This document shows positions 11,425-26,800 of a stretch of DNA of 64,000 bases, one piece after another; the first letter of the stretch is position 1, and each line of letters opens with the position of its first letter. Origin of the DNA: Lepisosteus oculatus (lineage: Eukaryota; Chordata; Actinopteri; Semionotiformes; Lepisosteidae); contig NC_090703.1 of assembly GCF_040954835.1 (NCBI RefSeq), positions 15,513,444 through 15,577,443 of the forward strand, given 5' to 3'. A program made the position numbers and the translations under genes. The notes beneath the pieces are model-generated. The model did not search any database, had not been told where the DNA came from, and saw only the letters and a program-made list of their open reading frames with translations.

Positions 11425-11732
11425 CTAAATCTGCAAACTGTGGGACTGCATTATTAGGCAAATATTTTATCATTCCATCTACAGATAGGTCACAGTGGTT
11501 AGAATTATAACTTACAAGCAAGGAAATGTGTGAAGTAAATGTATACTGTAAAATAATAGAGAAAAGGAGCGATACATGAGTAAGGCAGAACATAAAAATG
11601 AAGCATGTAATTCTTTGAACAAAAATCACAAATTATGACTGAATAAAATGTAGATGTTTTTTCTAAATATACACCTCTTTACAGCAGTTGCAGCAAGTAA
11701 GATCAACTCAGGGCATTTGTTTGTTTACCTTC

Positions 11733-11891
11733 CTAACACCAGCATGCTTTTTGAGAGTTAACACTTCTGTCCCTCTTGTTGTCATCATCTTCTAAGTCAG
11801 CAATATAGAGTTCATCGTTGATGGAGGCCCTCAATCCATCAAGCTCTTTCTTGTGGGCCTGCAGAACTAGCTCTGTTAATCGTGTGAAGGA
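11733..11891 (-). CDS. RAB15: RAB15 coding exon 7 (terminal)
   Basis: Residues 161-212. [20 protein letters not shown] is shared with human RAB15. The acidic hypervariable tail differs, and the exon ends CWC then TAG. The acceptor is TTCCAACAG/TCC. Confidence 0.97.
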   Translation of the reverse strand, partial: SFTRLTELVLQAHKKELDGLRASINDELYIADLEDDDNKRDRSVNSQKACWC

Positions 11892-14800
11892 CTGTTGGAA
11901 ATAGAAAAAAAGATTGATCATCAAATGCAAGTCTCACATTTTAACACTAAAAAGGTTACCCGCGTCCTAGCTCCCATGTAGATAAAAAACATTCACTAGT
12001 GTTCCACACAATAAGGACACATGGAAAAGTCCTGCATAAGTCTGGGGTCAATATTCTTTGGGACTGTCTTTGAAATAGGTCCCACAGGATCTTCCCTGTG
12101 GAAGTCCTGGAGCTGCCTGCTGGAGACTTTTGATAATATAAGCCCAAGCATGTTTTTTGTAAAAGTTAGGTAATAACGACTGAGCAAGTATGCCGATGGA
12201 TCTTTTAATGTTATAAATGTAAAAAAGTGCAGGAGAAACAACTTATTTAATACATTTGGGGACTTAGAATGGCAAGCTACATAGGAGCTCTCTGACCCCC
12301 TTCTGAGGAAGGTCCATGAACAAATGTCTACTCTTCACATAAAAAAGTTCAAGTCCCTGTTAGATCCATCCCGGTTTCTAAGGAGGAGGCATTAAGAGGA
12401 CTAGAGAGCATGGGAGTCCCTCCGTATCACACAGGTTACCTCTCCCCCAGCAATGCTCTCTCTCATACAGCGGTGAGGAGGAGAGGGGTAAATCCTTTTC
12501 CATACAGTTTTCACTTGTGTCCTCTGGTTCTGAAGAAGTCCAGTGCAGTGACTATTAATACCTAAATAATTATCTCATTTAGACAGTCAGAGTATTGACA
12601 ATCCTTTGAGTCTGAGAATGTACCTGGTCCCTCTTCCATGGAGTGATTCCAGAGCAGCAACAGCTCTACTGTACAGTGGTGACCAAAAGTGTTGCAAATT
12701 TGACTTAATTACTAATAATACTGGAATCTAAATCATGGATATAAATTAAGAACAGCTGTGGTCCTAACACCAAGATCCTTGAGACACTGCACTAATTATA
12801 TCACCCCAGTCTGAGCATCTGAACCTGTTCACCAACGTATTCCTAATCCAACTGCATGCACTACCTTGGATGTCTACTGAATGATAATGAATTGGTGTTT
12901 TTTTAACTTATACCATATTCTATGACTGTTTGGCTATTTCTCATTCCTTGCTCAAAGAAATTTAACAAGTTCATGAAGCAAGACCATTTTAGCAGTCACC
13001 CAAAATCCCGTTGTCATACAGATTATCCTGTAGTGTCACAGAAATTATGGTTTCTGTAACCTTATAAATAACATTAATTAGATATATTTGTCAAAAATTA
13101 CTTGGTTCAGTTTTTTTGCCCTCTTAGTGAATAGTTACATATTTCCTTTTCTTGTCTAAACGTTTCCCATTATTATCTCTGAGACACTGTTTTATCCACT
13201 TCTCTTGCTGTGGCAATACTGAAAAATGTTTACAATTGAGCCTCTGTTGCAATATTCATCTCTCCCTGCATTATAACCTTCAGATGTCATCACTGAACAC
13301 ACATTTCCCATTTTCATCTTCAAACCAATTTACTTCATTCTTCATTGTTGTTTTGCTATTCTAATGCCAAAAGAACCTGCCCTTGCAATTCATTCTATTT
13401 CTTTAATTGGAAAAAAAATATTGTTGTTTTTTTTGGAACAAGTAATAAGTTTATTCCATGCTGAAAAGAGAAGAAAGAAAACACAACATTGTGTTTTCTT
13501 TCTTCTCTTTTCAGCATGAAATAAACCTATTACTTGATCCTTTGCAGCCTGTGATGCAGCAACCCATCTGAACTACTGTACTTATGTTATTTTTTGCTCC
13601 TTTTATATTTAACCCATTTTATAAAGTGCTTTCTTTCTATTTTTTCATGAGTGGGTTATGACTGGACTACAGATTTTTTTGTTCATTTACTTATGGGATT
13701 AATCTGTTGTGTGCTTCAAGCTGAATCTCCTTAAAATGCTGCTACAGTATCTATTATTCACTGAATCACTAACTGTCCTTTTACTTACTTTCCTAAACAT
13801 TTGTCTCATTTCTTCATAGTCTGCTTTCCATAAAATCTAATCTTGTATCTATGAGTACAATTTCAAACTCTACTTAAAGAATACACCATCACAGTTTTCG
13901 AATGGTTCTCTCACATCTGTTTTTCTAGGTCTACTTAGATCATTAGAAAAGACTAGATCAACGCAGGCATTCCCTCTATGAGGTGCTCTGAAAAACATAA
14001 GAAAGCAGTCACTAACTATCTAGCATTTTCATTTCAGTTGCTGATACTTTATATTTTCCTGATTTAAGGTGTACGAGGACAAATAATATCTCCCACGAAA
14101 ATTATTTATATCTTTACATATATGTTTCTCATTTCATTATTAAAGAAAGCATTAGAATTAATATCTGAATTGGGTTGCCTGTGGAAGGCTCCTAAGACTA
14201 TGCAATTTGAACATGTTTTGTAAGTCTGACCCATATAATTTCAGAGACACATGACCCATTTGGATTAGCTTCATTTGCCTGATTGCTCTTTGTGATGTAC
14301 AGTGCTTCACCCCATCTATTAATTCTTTACAGTCTCTCCAGGATGCCAAGTACCCATTAACACTGTATATTTCATCATCACTCTCCATTTGCCATGTTTC
14401 AGTGATTCCAATTAAATGATAATAGCATGCTAATGCAGTAGCTTTATCTTCTGTATGTTGCTCCTAGTGCTCTTGGCATTTAGGTATGAGCACTTAATCA
14501 CCTGGTCCTTTGATGTTTTCGCCTAAAGTCTCTTTTGACTCAATTCTCTATGTAATTCTCTGGCAGTTTTTCTTTGGATTCTCTCCCCTTCCATTAAAGT
14601 TGCTTCTTACAGAACTGCAGTTTGAGACTGTGTTTGATAAACAATTCTTTTATACACAGTATACTTAGAGTAAAAGGTTGCAAATGAACAATGTTTTTTC
14701 TTACTTCCTTAATATTATGATTAGTACAGGCACTTGTCTCAAAGAAGTCCATTCCATATGTCTTGGCAAGCTGTAAAAATAAGAATTAAAATAATTAATA

Positions 14801-17800
14801 ATGTGGAACCTTTCATATGTGGTACTGAGTACTGGTAACTGATCCAAATTTCAGTATCATAATAGTTACTGAGTAACTGATCAAAATAGTATCATAACAG
14901 TTATTTTGAAATGGAAGAGAAGGACCATTCCTAATTTATTTTAACGATTTAAATTTAAATTAAAAGCCATATTCCTATTTCTTTTATGTAATACTTGCAG
15001 TGTGTCCTGTTCATCTCTCACTGGTTGTTGACCAAGCTGACCAGAACAAAATGATGAGGTGCCCAGAAAAGATATTTCTTTCCTATAGGATCTTTGGGTT
15101 TTTGACAGAAATGTTATTGCTAAAATTCACATGTAGTAATAACTTAACAACTTTACTCCTGTGGGTACTCGGTTCCAATTTACACAGAATGTTCTTTTGT
15201 AACTTCACAATCTGACATGCATCCATAGATATTTTTATAAATATAAAATTTAGTATTGTTAATCAAGTGATGCAAAGTAATCTGCTTTTATGCCTTATAA
15301 GCACAGAACTGTATACCATGAGGTACTGGAAATTCAACAAATCAATAGTACTAATCACATCTTAAATGCCTCTTAGCATATACACAGTTAGTCATACCTG
15401 ATAGTCCAAATGTATAAAAGATGTTCAAGTCGTAAAAGTGTTTTTGATTTTTGTTTCTTAATGAATAGAATCAAAATATTATATCTGACCTTGTTTCCCT
15501 GCTCTGTGGCCACCTGTCTTTTGTCTTCCTCATCAGATTTGTTTCCAACAAGGATCTTCTGAACTTTCTCTGGAGCATACTGAAATAAGACAGGGTTAAG
15601 CAAAAGTGTCTCATTTACCATGCAAATAATCTAAAACACTGACCCTTTTAGATCTGAGCGAAACCACCACCTGTGGTACCTGTTGTTATTCATGATAATA
15701 AACAAAAAAACGTATTATAACTACACTAGATACCTGTTGTGGCTACAGGAAGGGTACTCTTGCTGACAGCTGGTTAATTGATACTAGTTTTCACTCATTT
15801 GATTTCTCATTAATATAGAGTAGCTCTTGTAGATGTGTGTTTAAATCAACTCTCAGTCCCATTAAAAGACAGGACATGTGAACTTCTCAGTCTGAAAGCG
15901 ATCTCTGCTCAGTTCAATTTGTAGTATAATTTATTTTGTAAAGAGGAAATTAATAAAATTGTATGTTTGCTAAAGAGACAAATATTTCGGTTGATAAAGG
16001 AAACTGACGGTGTTAAACACATATGAAAAAAAATTAGAAGTGGGAGCCTTGTCACACTCATTGTTGGGTAGAAGAACAAGCACTATTTTTAATCAATAAT
16101 GAAAACTTTGGCTCAACTTGTATAGTTGTGGTGTACACTAGTCTACACTCCCTCTCCAAATGAGTTTTACCTTGTATGAAGTGGTTAGAGGGCAGCTGAG
16201 GTTAAGTATAGTGCTCAAGGGGGCTAATTTAGCCTGAAGAGCTACTGTATATACTGTACAGTAACAGCAATCTCTATTGGCACTGATTGGTAAATGGAGA
16301 AAAATAAGAAACACAATAACATGATTGTGCACTCCTTTTAGCATGCTAGGGCTTCAGTTAAGGATAATTCAATTTAATCGCAAATTATTTCTGGATAATG
16401 GTGTACCTGAAGTTCATAAAAACTTTCATTACACCATTGTTTGTTGTTCTGTTTTAAAAAATAATATGTGTGGATTGATATGTGAATGAAACTCAATGAA
16501 AAAAAAATGTGTTGCATATAGCTATATTGTACAGTATTCCATATACTAACTACACTGGAATACACTGTATTAATGTGAAGAAAATATGTTGTAAATTTCA
16601 GGAAAGGTAGGACAGACAGATAGGTGGACACACATACTGTACAGACAGACAGGCATCAGCAGCACAGCAGAAATTAAGACCTCACCTCATCAACATCGCT
16701 AACCCACTTCATGATATGTTGAAAGGAGCGCTCGCTTGTGATATCGTACACTAAAAAGATCCCCTGGCAAATCAAGAATAAAATCATTAACTGAACAATC
16801 ATGCTGCTCTAGACACAATAGAAGCATTTCAGTATCAGCGTCTTACTGATGACATTTAGAGTAGAGTTGACAAGAAACCAAGACGTTGTCCTCACTGACT
16901 GCAATTCGACAGCAATGGCTTAAATTGAACCTTTTCCAATTAGGGTGCTCGAGGATCACAGTCCAGCAGGTCTGATGGGGCTCTAGCAAACTGTAAGCTC
17001 AATCAGGCAATTGCGATTTCGATTTCAAAGGTGACGGAACCCTACTGGAACTAAAAAGGTCAGAGCAGCAGCTCTCAGTGTATGGCGCCACGGGAAAGAA
17101 AACTGTTGTGTTATCAAATATTTTTAAGGTGAAACGTGTCATCACTCCAACCTGACTTCCAATTTTGAAGTAAGAAAATCAGCACCAGCCCTCTTATGAA
17201 CGTATTTATGTATATATGTATATAAATACATTCATGAACATGCACTGATGCAACGGTTTCTGCAACAGTGTTTTGCACTGTTTTGCAAATGTAGTTGTGA
17301 AGGTACCGAAAACGAATTTCTAATAATTAAAGTTAAATGACCAAAGTTTATTAAGCGCAGTTATCTCTTATGTTCAATTTCCGTTCTATCATAACAGTGT
17401 CAAATAATTACTATGCGGTGGTCCTCGGAAAGCTTGCAAACTAACAAATTAACATGCGGCCTGCAGACTCAGAAAGGTTGGGATCTGATCTAGATTCCAT
17501 CTCATTTTAATTAGTGCCATGGCATCTATGTTAAACGGATCATAGCAACCACGGTGCCAAGCAAGAAAGGTTTCATTGTATATTTGATGTCCTACGTGTT
17601 TCAAACAAATCACCTAGCTTCCATTAATGACAAGCTGTTTTTTAAAAAGTTATTTTGGGTCTCGGTCACTGCTGCAAAAGGAAAGACGCATGTGACTTCG
17701 CTCTGCATGTCAAAATTGTTTGCTGTTCGCTGCCTCACAGAGCTGGCAAATGCAACAGTATCCTTGGTTTCCTGGACTCTAAGAATGTTAGATATACATT

Positions 17801-20800
17801 TATATGTAATTGCCTTATTATTTCAATATTTCTTCATTATTACACATAATGTTCATTAATCAGAATTGAACAGCAACGTTGAATGTAAAAGATAAAAAGC
17901 AGCAATTAATTAAGGCTATAAAGTATTACATGTTTCGACGTTCGCACAAATGCTAGCAAGAACATAAAACAGCGCAGCAAAAGGTCTACCTATAAGTTTA
18001 CATCATGTAACGATCTTTATTTTCTTTCCTCAAAACTTGGCATTCAGATTTTTTTCTGCCAATTATAATGCTTATGGCCCTAATTATAAAAAAGACTTGT
18101 AGTTCCACCTTCGTGGTCATTACTCGCATGACCCCAATGAAATCACCTGTGCTCTCCTATAATACTGTTTGGTGATAGTCTGGTAGCGCTCTTGTCCAGC
18201 AGTGTCCCTGTAAGAGACACAAAGCTTAATGTCAGGCTGATTCAATAACAAGCCATACAACAGCCTAGTGTGTGAGGTTTTTGGGGTGTTGGCCTTGGTT
18301 TTGCTGCTACCCAAGAAGGAGATTCCCCAGGACAGCACACACCATTAAATGTCACAGAGTGATTATTCAGCCCTAAGGAAATATATTGTACAATATTTTA
18401 TTACCCATATTGCTGTTGACTAATAAAGATGGAAGATACAAAAAAGAGTTAAGTAAGAAAACACAAGAGATTTTAATAAAAGATGAGTTTTTCAAAAAAA
18501 TACTGAGTAAGATTGTGCTCGAAAGAAGATGCTTTAAATAATTATTAAATAATTAACAGTTAATACAAACAAAAAACAGCCACTAAATGATATTAAAGGG
18601 TACAATTTAGGTTTTAATCTAATTTTTAAACATTTAAGACAACCATGAAAGAGGCATATCTAGACAATAGGCAAAGTTTTTTTCTGAACACTTTAGAATA
18701 TTTCCATAGAAAACAAGAGCAGAGCACAGATGCTGTATTTGTCTGGGTAACAAGCTGCAGATCCACAGCGTGGGTGATTATGCTATAATGCAGCATAATT
18801 AAAAACAGAAAGCTGATCCTTGTTATCATAGAATAGTTTTCATGTCTGTGTTTAATTTATCATCAGAAATTAGGTAGAAAACAGATGATCAGAAGATATA
18901 CAAAAGGATATGCAAAATGAAAATTAAACACTAGATACATGAGATCAACAATTGCTCAAATACGTATTATTAATTCTTCTTGAGTTTTATTGATTTGTTT
19001 TGATTCAAATATTTATTTAATTGATAATCCATATATTTATTTATTCCATATCTGATTACTTACCATATTTGTATTCTTACTTTGATTCCATCTACTTCTA
19101 ATGTCTTCATTTTGAAATCAACACCTATAACAGAGGATGAAAAAAGATCATTTTTAACCACCACCGCAAGAGTTTATCTGAACAGAGGCATGGACATTCT
19201 TAAAAAATGGAGGAGTTCATTGTGGTACTTCTCTTTTTCAAATAATCAACAAGTAACCATGCAAGACAGTGATGCTGCTAGTTGCTGTTTTTGATTTCCA
19301 AGGACCATGAAAAACTGGCATGGAAACCAGTTTGTGTAGACTGTTCCATACACCCGCAGCTTTTTGCATAACAAAACTGCTTTCCTAAAGTCAACCCCGA
19401 ATCAGCCTGTACCTGATTTCCCTTTCTGCAATCTGGCCCAGTGTGTGAGGTGAAATTAAAGTAAACATTTGTTTGACTTTGGTCAGTGCAATTCAGTAAT
19501 TTAAATACTTTAGTCAAAACTTTCCAAAGTTCCCTTTTAAAGATAATCAAATTTTTAACCAGTCCATACATGATATGACTTGCAGCCCTAAGACTGCTTG
19601 TTTGTTCTCTTCCCTGGATTATCTGGAATTTTATCACCATTATCTGTTTTTTAATGTAAATGAATTTTCTGTCTTTGACTTTGATGTTTGCACCACATTA
19701 TAAAACTTAGTTCAGAGAAACAATTATTTTTTCCTATTGGGATAGATTTCATCATATACTGTATATCCAGAAATGACTTAGATTACTTGATTAAAGGGTA
19801 GAAGAAATGTCCGTTAATGCTAAGTTCTCCCTCTTCACTAAAGGAGTTTCCATGGAGACAATTCCCCTCTGTGAATCATGAATAGATGTAGAATGAAAAA
19901 ACATTAAAATATATCCCTTGCCCAGGCATGACTTCACTTTAAAATCTTAACATTTTCACTGCCACACTTTTAGCTTATGCCAGTGATATTTTAAATCAGA
20001 CTGGGTAGATTTTCAAATTCTTCCCTATTGCATGTGTTATTTCTGTAGGTTAGCTGCCAGGAAATATAGCTGAAGTGTTAGTGGAATGGATTTAACTGGG
20101 TATTGTTTATTAAGTATTTAATATACCATGAGATTTGTGAGAGCATAGCCCTTATTTTATTCTTTTAACTGCAGGTACTTAACCACAACACACAGTGTCA
20201 TTGCATGTCACTAAAATACAACAGAGTACTGCATCATTACAGCTGCGGGGGACTTGAATCAGTCTAAAAAGTGAAATGTTTGATAACTAATAGAGCTTAG
20301 TTTAATACGATTTTAATGTGTTGGTACTTGTTGGGAGTTCAAGCACACTTTTTGTGATGACATTTTAGGTGGTAATTAAGAAAATACAAAGCAAACATTC
20401 TAAAATAATTCTGTCAGAATTACATGTCAGAGCCTCCATCATTCCATGTTTTCTTTGTGGCTGTTGAACTCAATTACAAGGACTTTGGTTTGACAATAAA
20501 GCTTTGCAAATATGATCTGATGAAAAAGCTCTATGGTCAGTTGGTTTCTAGCCAGAGGCTTTGAATAGTAATGAGAAGATCTTTTTTAATAGCTCTCGGT
20601 GCAAAGGTTGCTTGGATACATCCTGAAATTAGACTTATAGAGCACACTAAAACTGTTCGCAGCATGTAGTTGCTACATCAAAGTCAACATGTATATAAAA
20701 CAAAATTTACATTTAGTCAATTTAATTAGGAGTCTGTTTACAATACAATGGTATTTTTGCAAGCCTCTTGATATAGTCTCTTGCAAATTGATTAAAGAAA

Positions 20801-23800
20801 TCTTTTTTTAAATATGCTTTTAATTTTTTTTTATTGTATCCTACCAATGTCCACAGAAATAGCTCTTTTATTTAAAAATTAAAAGTATACAGTAGGAAAA
20901 TAAGCCATTTTTAAAAATAGTCCATCTGTTCACTCTGGCTCAAATCTGTATTGGCGTGGTCAGCTAGGCAAAATAACTTTTATTTCTACTAAACTTGTAA
21001 AGCATTATTTAAAAAAAATGAGTTTCATTATTTAATATGATCAGTTGTATATCTTTGTCTTGCCAAACAGAACAAGAAACTGCAAAATGGGCCTTTATCT
21101 TTGACAGTGTATTATAAACCCAATTATAAACCCATTTTTGTTCCTTAATATGTATACAACAGATGACTCAGCCCAAGAAAACACAAGGTTTGAACTTGGG
21201 ACTCAAAATTAAATGTCAAAAAAAGATTGTAGCTTGAGGTTCTGACTGAACAAAAAATTGATTTTTAAAGGATTTCCTGTCGTACTTCAGTATTTTGCCC
21301 TATGGCACACATTTCTCAGCCACTCAAACTGAAGTTTAAAGTACCGATTCATTTTCTCATTTCAAAGACATACAACACAACTTGTTTTTTTTTCTGTTTA
21401 AATGCATGAAATAATACATTTAAATAAGGTAATCAGATTAAGGATATCTGCACTTATTGAAATATTTCAGATCTTGCCAGGTAGTCCAACAAAATGTCAT
21501 ATAATCACCTGTGCCAACCAGGACAACTATTTCAATTAATTTCCTGACACAGACACGCTGGAAAAGGTAAGAAAGCTCAATGAAACTTTTATGATTTGCT
21601 TCTTTTGTTCTCCTAATGCTCAGCGAATGAAGGCTTGAGCATATCTTTGAACACAATGAACTGCTCCTTCCAGATAACATGATCCTTTTCTAAATAAAAT
21701 TATCAAATGGCTTCCCAGAATAGCATCATTTTTTCTGCATAACATTTGAGTGTGAAAGAGTCATTGTCAATAAAAGCACAAGTCCACCTTGATAAGGAAG
21801 TAATGCATCTTCATAGATGAGTTTTCAATAGAGTTTTACTAAGAGCACAGCGAGGTTCTAATGAGCAATTAAAAAGGTGAATAACAAGAGGGGGGATTTT
21901 GTGGAATTAAATAATAATATATAACAAATTTATTTAATTCCTGAAATATATTCCTGAATAGGTGCTGAATATAAAATAAGAGAATATTTAATAAATGAAC
22001 CAGAACAATCTTTCAGAAGATACTTCACACATGGACAGAGAATAATTCTAATTATTTCTTGCTATAAACATTTTCAACAAATTTAAAAATATAAATATAT
22101 GGCACATTTTACTGAACCAAGGCCCAGACAAAATGTTCCTTGCAGCTGACATTCAGAAAGTAGTATTATCTCATCTTGACACTACATCAGCACATGCTGC
22201 CTTAGAGTCTTCAATCCTTGATTAAGAATTCTACACAGGTTCTCAACATTCCTGAAACAGTTCCTAACTGGCCTCCAGTCTCAAAAATAGTGTAAAGTCC
22301 TGGGTTCGGTCTAGGGTTTTAGGCATTCATGTGTAGGAAAACAGAGTTTTCACTGGTCGATTATCAAACTTTATTGATAAAAAAAAACAACAAAACTAGC
22401 AGACCAAGCAAGAAGAAGAAAAAGAATAACGGACACAGCGTGAGCCTGCATTCTCTCCTCAACCGTCCACACCACACTTTTCCCTGGGTCTGAGATTAAA
22501 TAAAACTTCACTCACACCAAACTAAATACCACACACAAAACACTGAACACGTTAACCCAAATATGTCTCACAATAGCAATGAGTCAGTGCCAATGAAAGG
22601 GTGAAATAAAAAAAGATTGTTTTGTTCTAATGATTCTTTCCGACACCTTAAAACCCTGGTATTTTCCCATCCAAAGGCCAGGACTCTACTCTCAGTATGT
22701 CCACTGCACAAGGAAATGTCAACAGCGCCCCCCTGCAGTGTTCTGACAGACACACTGGTGTGTCAACACAATCCACCAGGGATGGAGCTGCTTGTCTAAC
22801 ATTCATTTAAGCAACTGTGGAGTTTTACTGGACATTTCTAAACACCAATAAAAAATGTATTTCAATATTTGTCTATGTAAAAGAGTCTCCTATTCATCTT
22901 CCACTTTATTGAGGTCAGATTACACGAAGACTTTCACATGAGCCTGCACATTATTTACATCCTACATTGGAAAAGGCACGATGAGAACCCAAACCAATCA
23001 TAAAATGAGAACAGGAAGCTTTTTGGCTCTAGCTTACTAACATTTAATATCTTGAGTTAAGAATGTCAAGGAGGTTGTCCCCTTTTTTTGTTGTCATTTA
23101 CCTACTGTCGTCAAACTGAGATCACCTTTAAGACAGTGACAAAGATATCTGTAGGACAATATTTCTTCCAGGATGTTATCTGTATGACCCCTCTATGCCA
23201 AGAGTCTCAGCCGATCGATAACATACCAACAATGCTTATCTCTAAAGAAATCTGTAGGTTTTTTAGCCGAGTATAAATTGTGCTGGTTATACATTGAAGA
23301 AAAACATGCAGCCTGCATAACCTGTGTATCATGAGCATTAATAAAAAACAAATTATTGTAGAACAAAATCCCAAAAGAGCAATGATATCAGAAATGAAAT
23401 TCATAACTTATTGCTTTGTGTACAAAATATATTTTTTAATCTTGTTCTATAAATCCAATAAAAAATAAACATTTTTGGGATTTAGCTTCTTGCATAACTA
23501 TCTCTATATGATATGTACACAGGTACCTGAACAAATATTGAGTGTTTCTGTCATACAACTAATTAGAAAATTATTTAGATGTAAGCAGTTTTTTTTTCTC
23601 AAACATCAAGTTTCCATTAATATGTCAAAATAACGATTAACTGAACTGACCTAAAAACACTCTTTTTGGACTTAATTTTCCAGGAACTAAAATAGGATCA
23701 CAAAGCATTGCTTCCAGAAGATTTGCTATAAACATATTCCAAAAATATACTGATGGAAAAAAGAAACATACAGTAACATCTCCTCCACACTCTGCCCATC

Positions 23801-26800
23801 CTGTCTGCGTGGAACAGGCTGAAGAGTGACTCGTCCGTGAAGAGGACCTGATGCCAGTGCTGACGAGTCCATCGCAGCCCCAGTCTGGCCCAAGCCAGTC
23901 TGGTGTGACATCTAGGAGGTGTGTGCAGAGGCCCTCTGAGAGCTCGCCTTGCTCTAAGACCAGCAGAATGGAGCCTCACTGTCCTGTCACTGATGCGGGC
24001 ATTGTGTCTGCCTGCAGTTTCAGCAGCAGTATGGGTGGCAGATCTGAAACAATCTCTCAGATGGACCAGTCTAATGTGTCAGTCCTGCTCTGGTGTGGTC
24101 ACTCGAGGGTGACCAGATCTTGGACAGTCATCTGTCTTGCTGGTCTGCTGAAACTTGAACTTGAACTTTATTGCCATATGTAACCGGTACTGGTACAATG
24201 GAATTCATACTTACAGAAAGTCTCTCGATTGTAAAACAAGTGTAAAAAACAAAACAAAGTGCAAACAGTGCATCAAGACAATATACAAATAAACAGTAGA
24301 CAATGTACAAGTAAACATGTAGACAGTTTGAATGTAAACAATACAGACGCGTAAACAATGACTGGAGATGTGCAAAAGATAAGAAATCATAATGAGGTAG
24401 ATGGTGATGGTGTAGGTGTGGTCCGGGGGGGATGGCTAAATGTGTTCGCCAGTATCACTGCTTGTGGATAGAAGCTATTGAAGAATCTAGTGGTGTCCAT
24501 ATGCTCTTATATCTCTTGCCTGAGGGCAGTGAGGTGAAGAGCTCATGCCCGGGGTGGTGACTATCCTCTGTGATGGCCAGAATTCTACCACGGCAGCGGT
24601 CCTCATAGAGCTGTTTAATCTTGGTGAGACCGCAGCCGATGATCTTCTGGGCCGTATTGACCATTCTCTGCAGTGCCTTTCTTTGTCGCAAAGAGGTGTT
24701 GCCATACCACACAGTGATCCCGTTGGTGAGGACGCTCTCGATGGTGCAGCGGTAGAAGTTCACCAACAAATGTAATGGCATCCCCCATCGCTTGAGGCAC
24801 CTCAAGAAATAAAGGCGCTGCTGAGCCTTCTTCATGATAGAGTCAGTGTTCAAAGTCCAGGTTAGATCTACTTCTCTGCAGATGGGACACAGTGGAGCGG
24901 CTCACTCCATAGTGGTTGGCAATGCTGGCACATGACATGCCTGTCTGCAGCACACCAATGGCCCTCTCCCTTGCTTCTGGTGACATTCAAGGCATCATGG
25001 AATGCACAGAAAACTGACTAACTGTGGCCTTTTTCTTGCAGTGACCTAAACTTCGAATTAAGGCCTTTTTAAAGGTGACCTGATCAGGCATTCTTCCACC
25101 TTGACCTTGTTGGGTAAAAGTGCACCTAACAATCTTTCGTGTGATTGGCAAGTTGCAATGCCTCACTGCACAAGCTGTTTTGCTGGTCAGAGGGTTTAAA
25201 ACAAATTGACAACTTTGTGAAAGTACATAAGCTACAGTATAACTACTGTATAGTATTCACGTTCCAGAAAGTGTTGCGTTTCTTTTTTCCCCATCAGTAT
25301 ATATTCAGCACAAGCCAACAATGGCAGAAGCCATTCAGTTCAAGAGGGAAGGGTGCATACAGAAAATCCTAATATTTGCTCAAAATAACTTCTGAGCAAA
25401 TACTGCAAGGAATGAAGGTTACAGTCGGCCATCAGCATTGGCAATAATAATTATAACACTGATAAACTTTAAAGGTAGAGAGATGCACACTTCCCCACAT
25501 AAATGCCACATGATCTCAGTGGACACCCAGTGATCAATAAGGTGCAAAAGGAATCCCAATGTCAATTAAGCTATAATAAAATTGTGCCAAATTGTCAACT
25601 TCATGTCTCTTTGAAAGATACATCAGCTAACCTTTGCATTTTTTTTCTTGTTTCAGTTTGGCTCTATGAACTTATTAAACAATGTCACTTTACAGCAGGT
25701 TGAGAGCGTAGACTTTATATTTATTTCTATTAAAAAGCAATACAGTTGAGCAATTCCAAACAAACACAGAATGTTGTTTAATTTTGAATTATTATTTTTT
25801 ATATAATTTAAAAAATACATAATACAAAAAAGGATATACCTAAGTTATACAGAGGAAGAAAACAAAGATTATGTTTAAAAACGACATAAACAAATGTACA
25901 ATCCATGTTCAATGTGTCCAGTGTGTCACTTCCTCTCTTGACTGAAAAGTAGAGAACGTCATTTACTTACATTAAGCATCTAGGACCGGTAAACATGAAC
26001 ACCTTGCTTATATTGCTGCCCTGGAGTCTGTCCCAAGAAGATCAATCAGCTACAGTATATTCCTGGGTTTAAAGGAACATCCTACACTGACCATTTTAAT
26101 GAAAACCCTTCATAGTTTCGTTCAAATATTCACAAATCTTCAAAGAGATTGACAAAGTCAGCCAAACATCTGTCTTCAGAATAAACAAAAAACACAAACC
26201 AGGGAACATACAACAAAACTATGTGAAAGTGCATTTAAAACTCAGAACATACAGTAAGGCAGTTTTTTATACACAAAGGGATGTGGGGGTCTGAAATGAG
26301 CTTCCCAGCCATATCGTTGAAGATGACACCCTGGCTTCTTTCAAGATACAGCTGGATGAAATCCTCAGATCACTTAGCTACTAACTACTAAATAAGCCAG
26401 GTGGACTGAGTGTTCTCCTCTTGACTGTAACTGTTCCTATTTCTGTTCTGTCCAGGCTTTTCTGCATTCATTTACAGATTGCTGAAGCAGGCCTTGGTTG
26501 TTTTTTTCCCTTGTTCTCGTGTTCATTTTACTCATGTCATCTTGAAAGAACAGCTACTTGCATATATTCTTAATCTATTAATTTTAACTCACTTCAAACC
26601 CAAAACACTGAGCGCCTGTATTAATTCACATGACTTGAGCTCAATAGTTTGTCAAACCACAGAATGATACCAGTCAGTCTATGATATTGTTTACCTTATC
26701 TCCAATGTATTTAAAACAAAATTAAACATGTGTAATACCCAACTGGGCAACTGATGTAAATCTTAGACTGTTGCACTTTCACTGTGCATCAGCATGTTTC

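Larger units (their letters stand above)
11892..14704 (-). other. RAB15: RAB15 intron 6
   Basis: 2.8 kb. It contains the inverted repeat and interspersed repeat copy at 13435-13580. No other gene or element was recognised. Confidence 0.6.
14771..19063 (-). other. RAB15: RAB15 introns 5 to 2
   Basis: Introns 14771-15489, 15580-16685, 16764-18146 and 18208-19063. No repeat family or additional exon was recognised in them. Confidence 0.55.

Noticed and set aside
22715-22740. CTCF-like GCGCCCCCCTGCAG
   Set aside because: Core resembles the motif but mismatches the 14-position consensus at several places in any register.
24545-24775. Plus-strand open frame over the LINE
   Set aside because: Antisense to the LINE coding frame, which carries the recognisable LPSGKRYKS and HPGHELF motifs.
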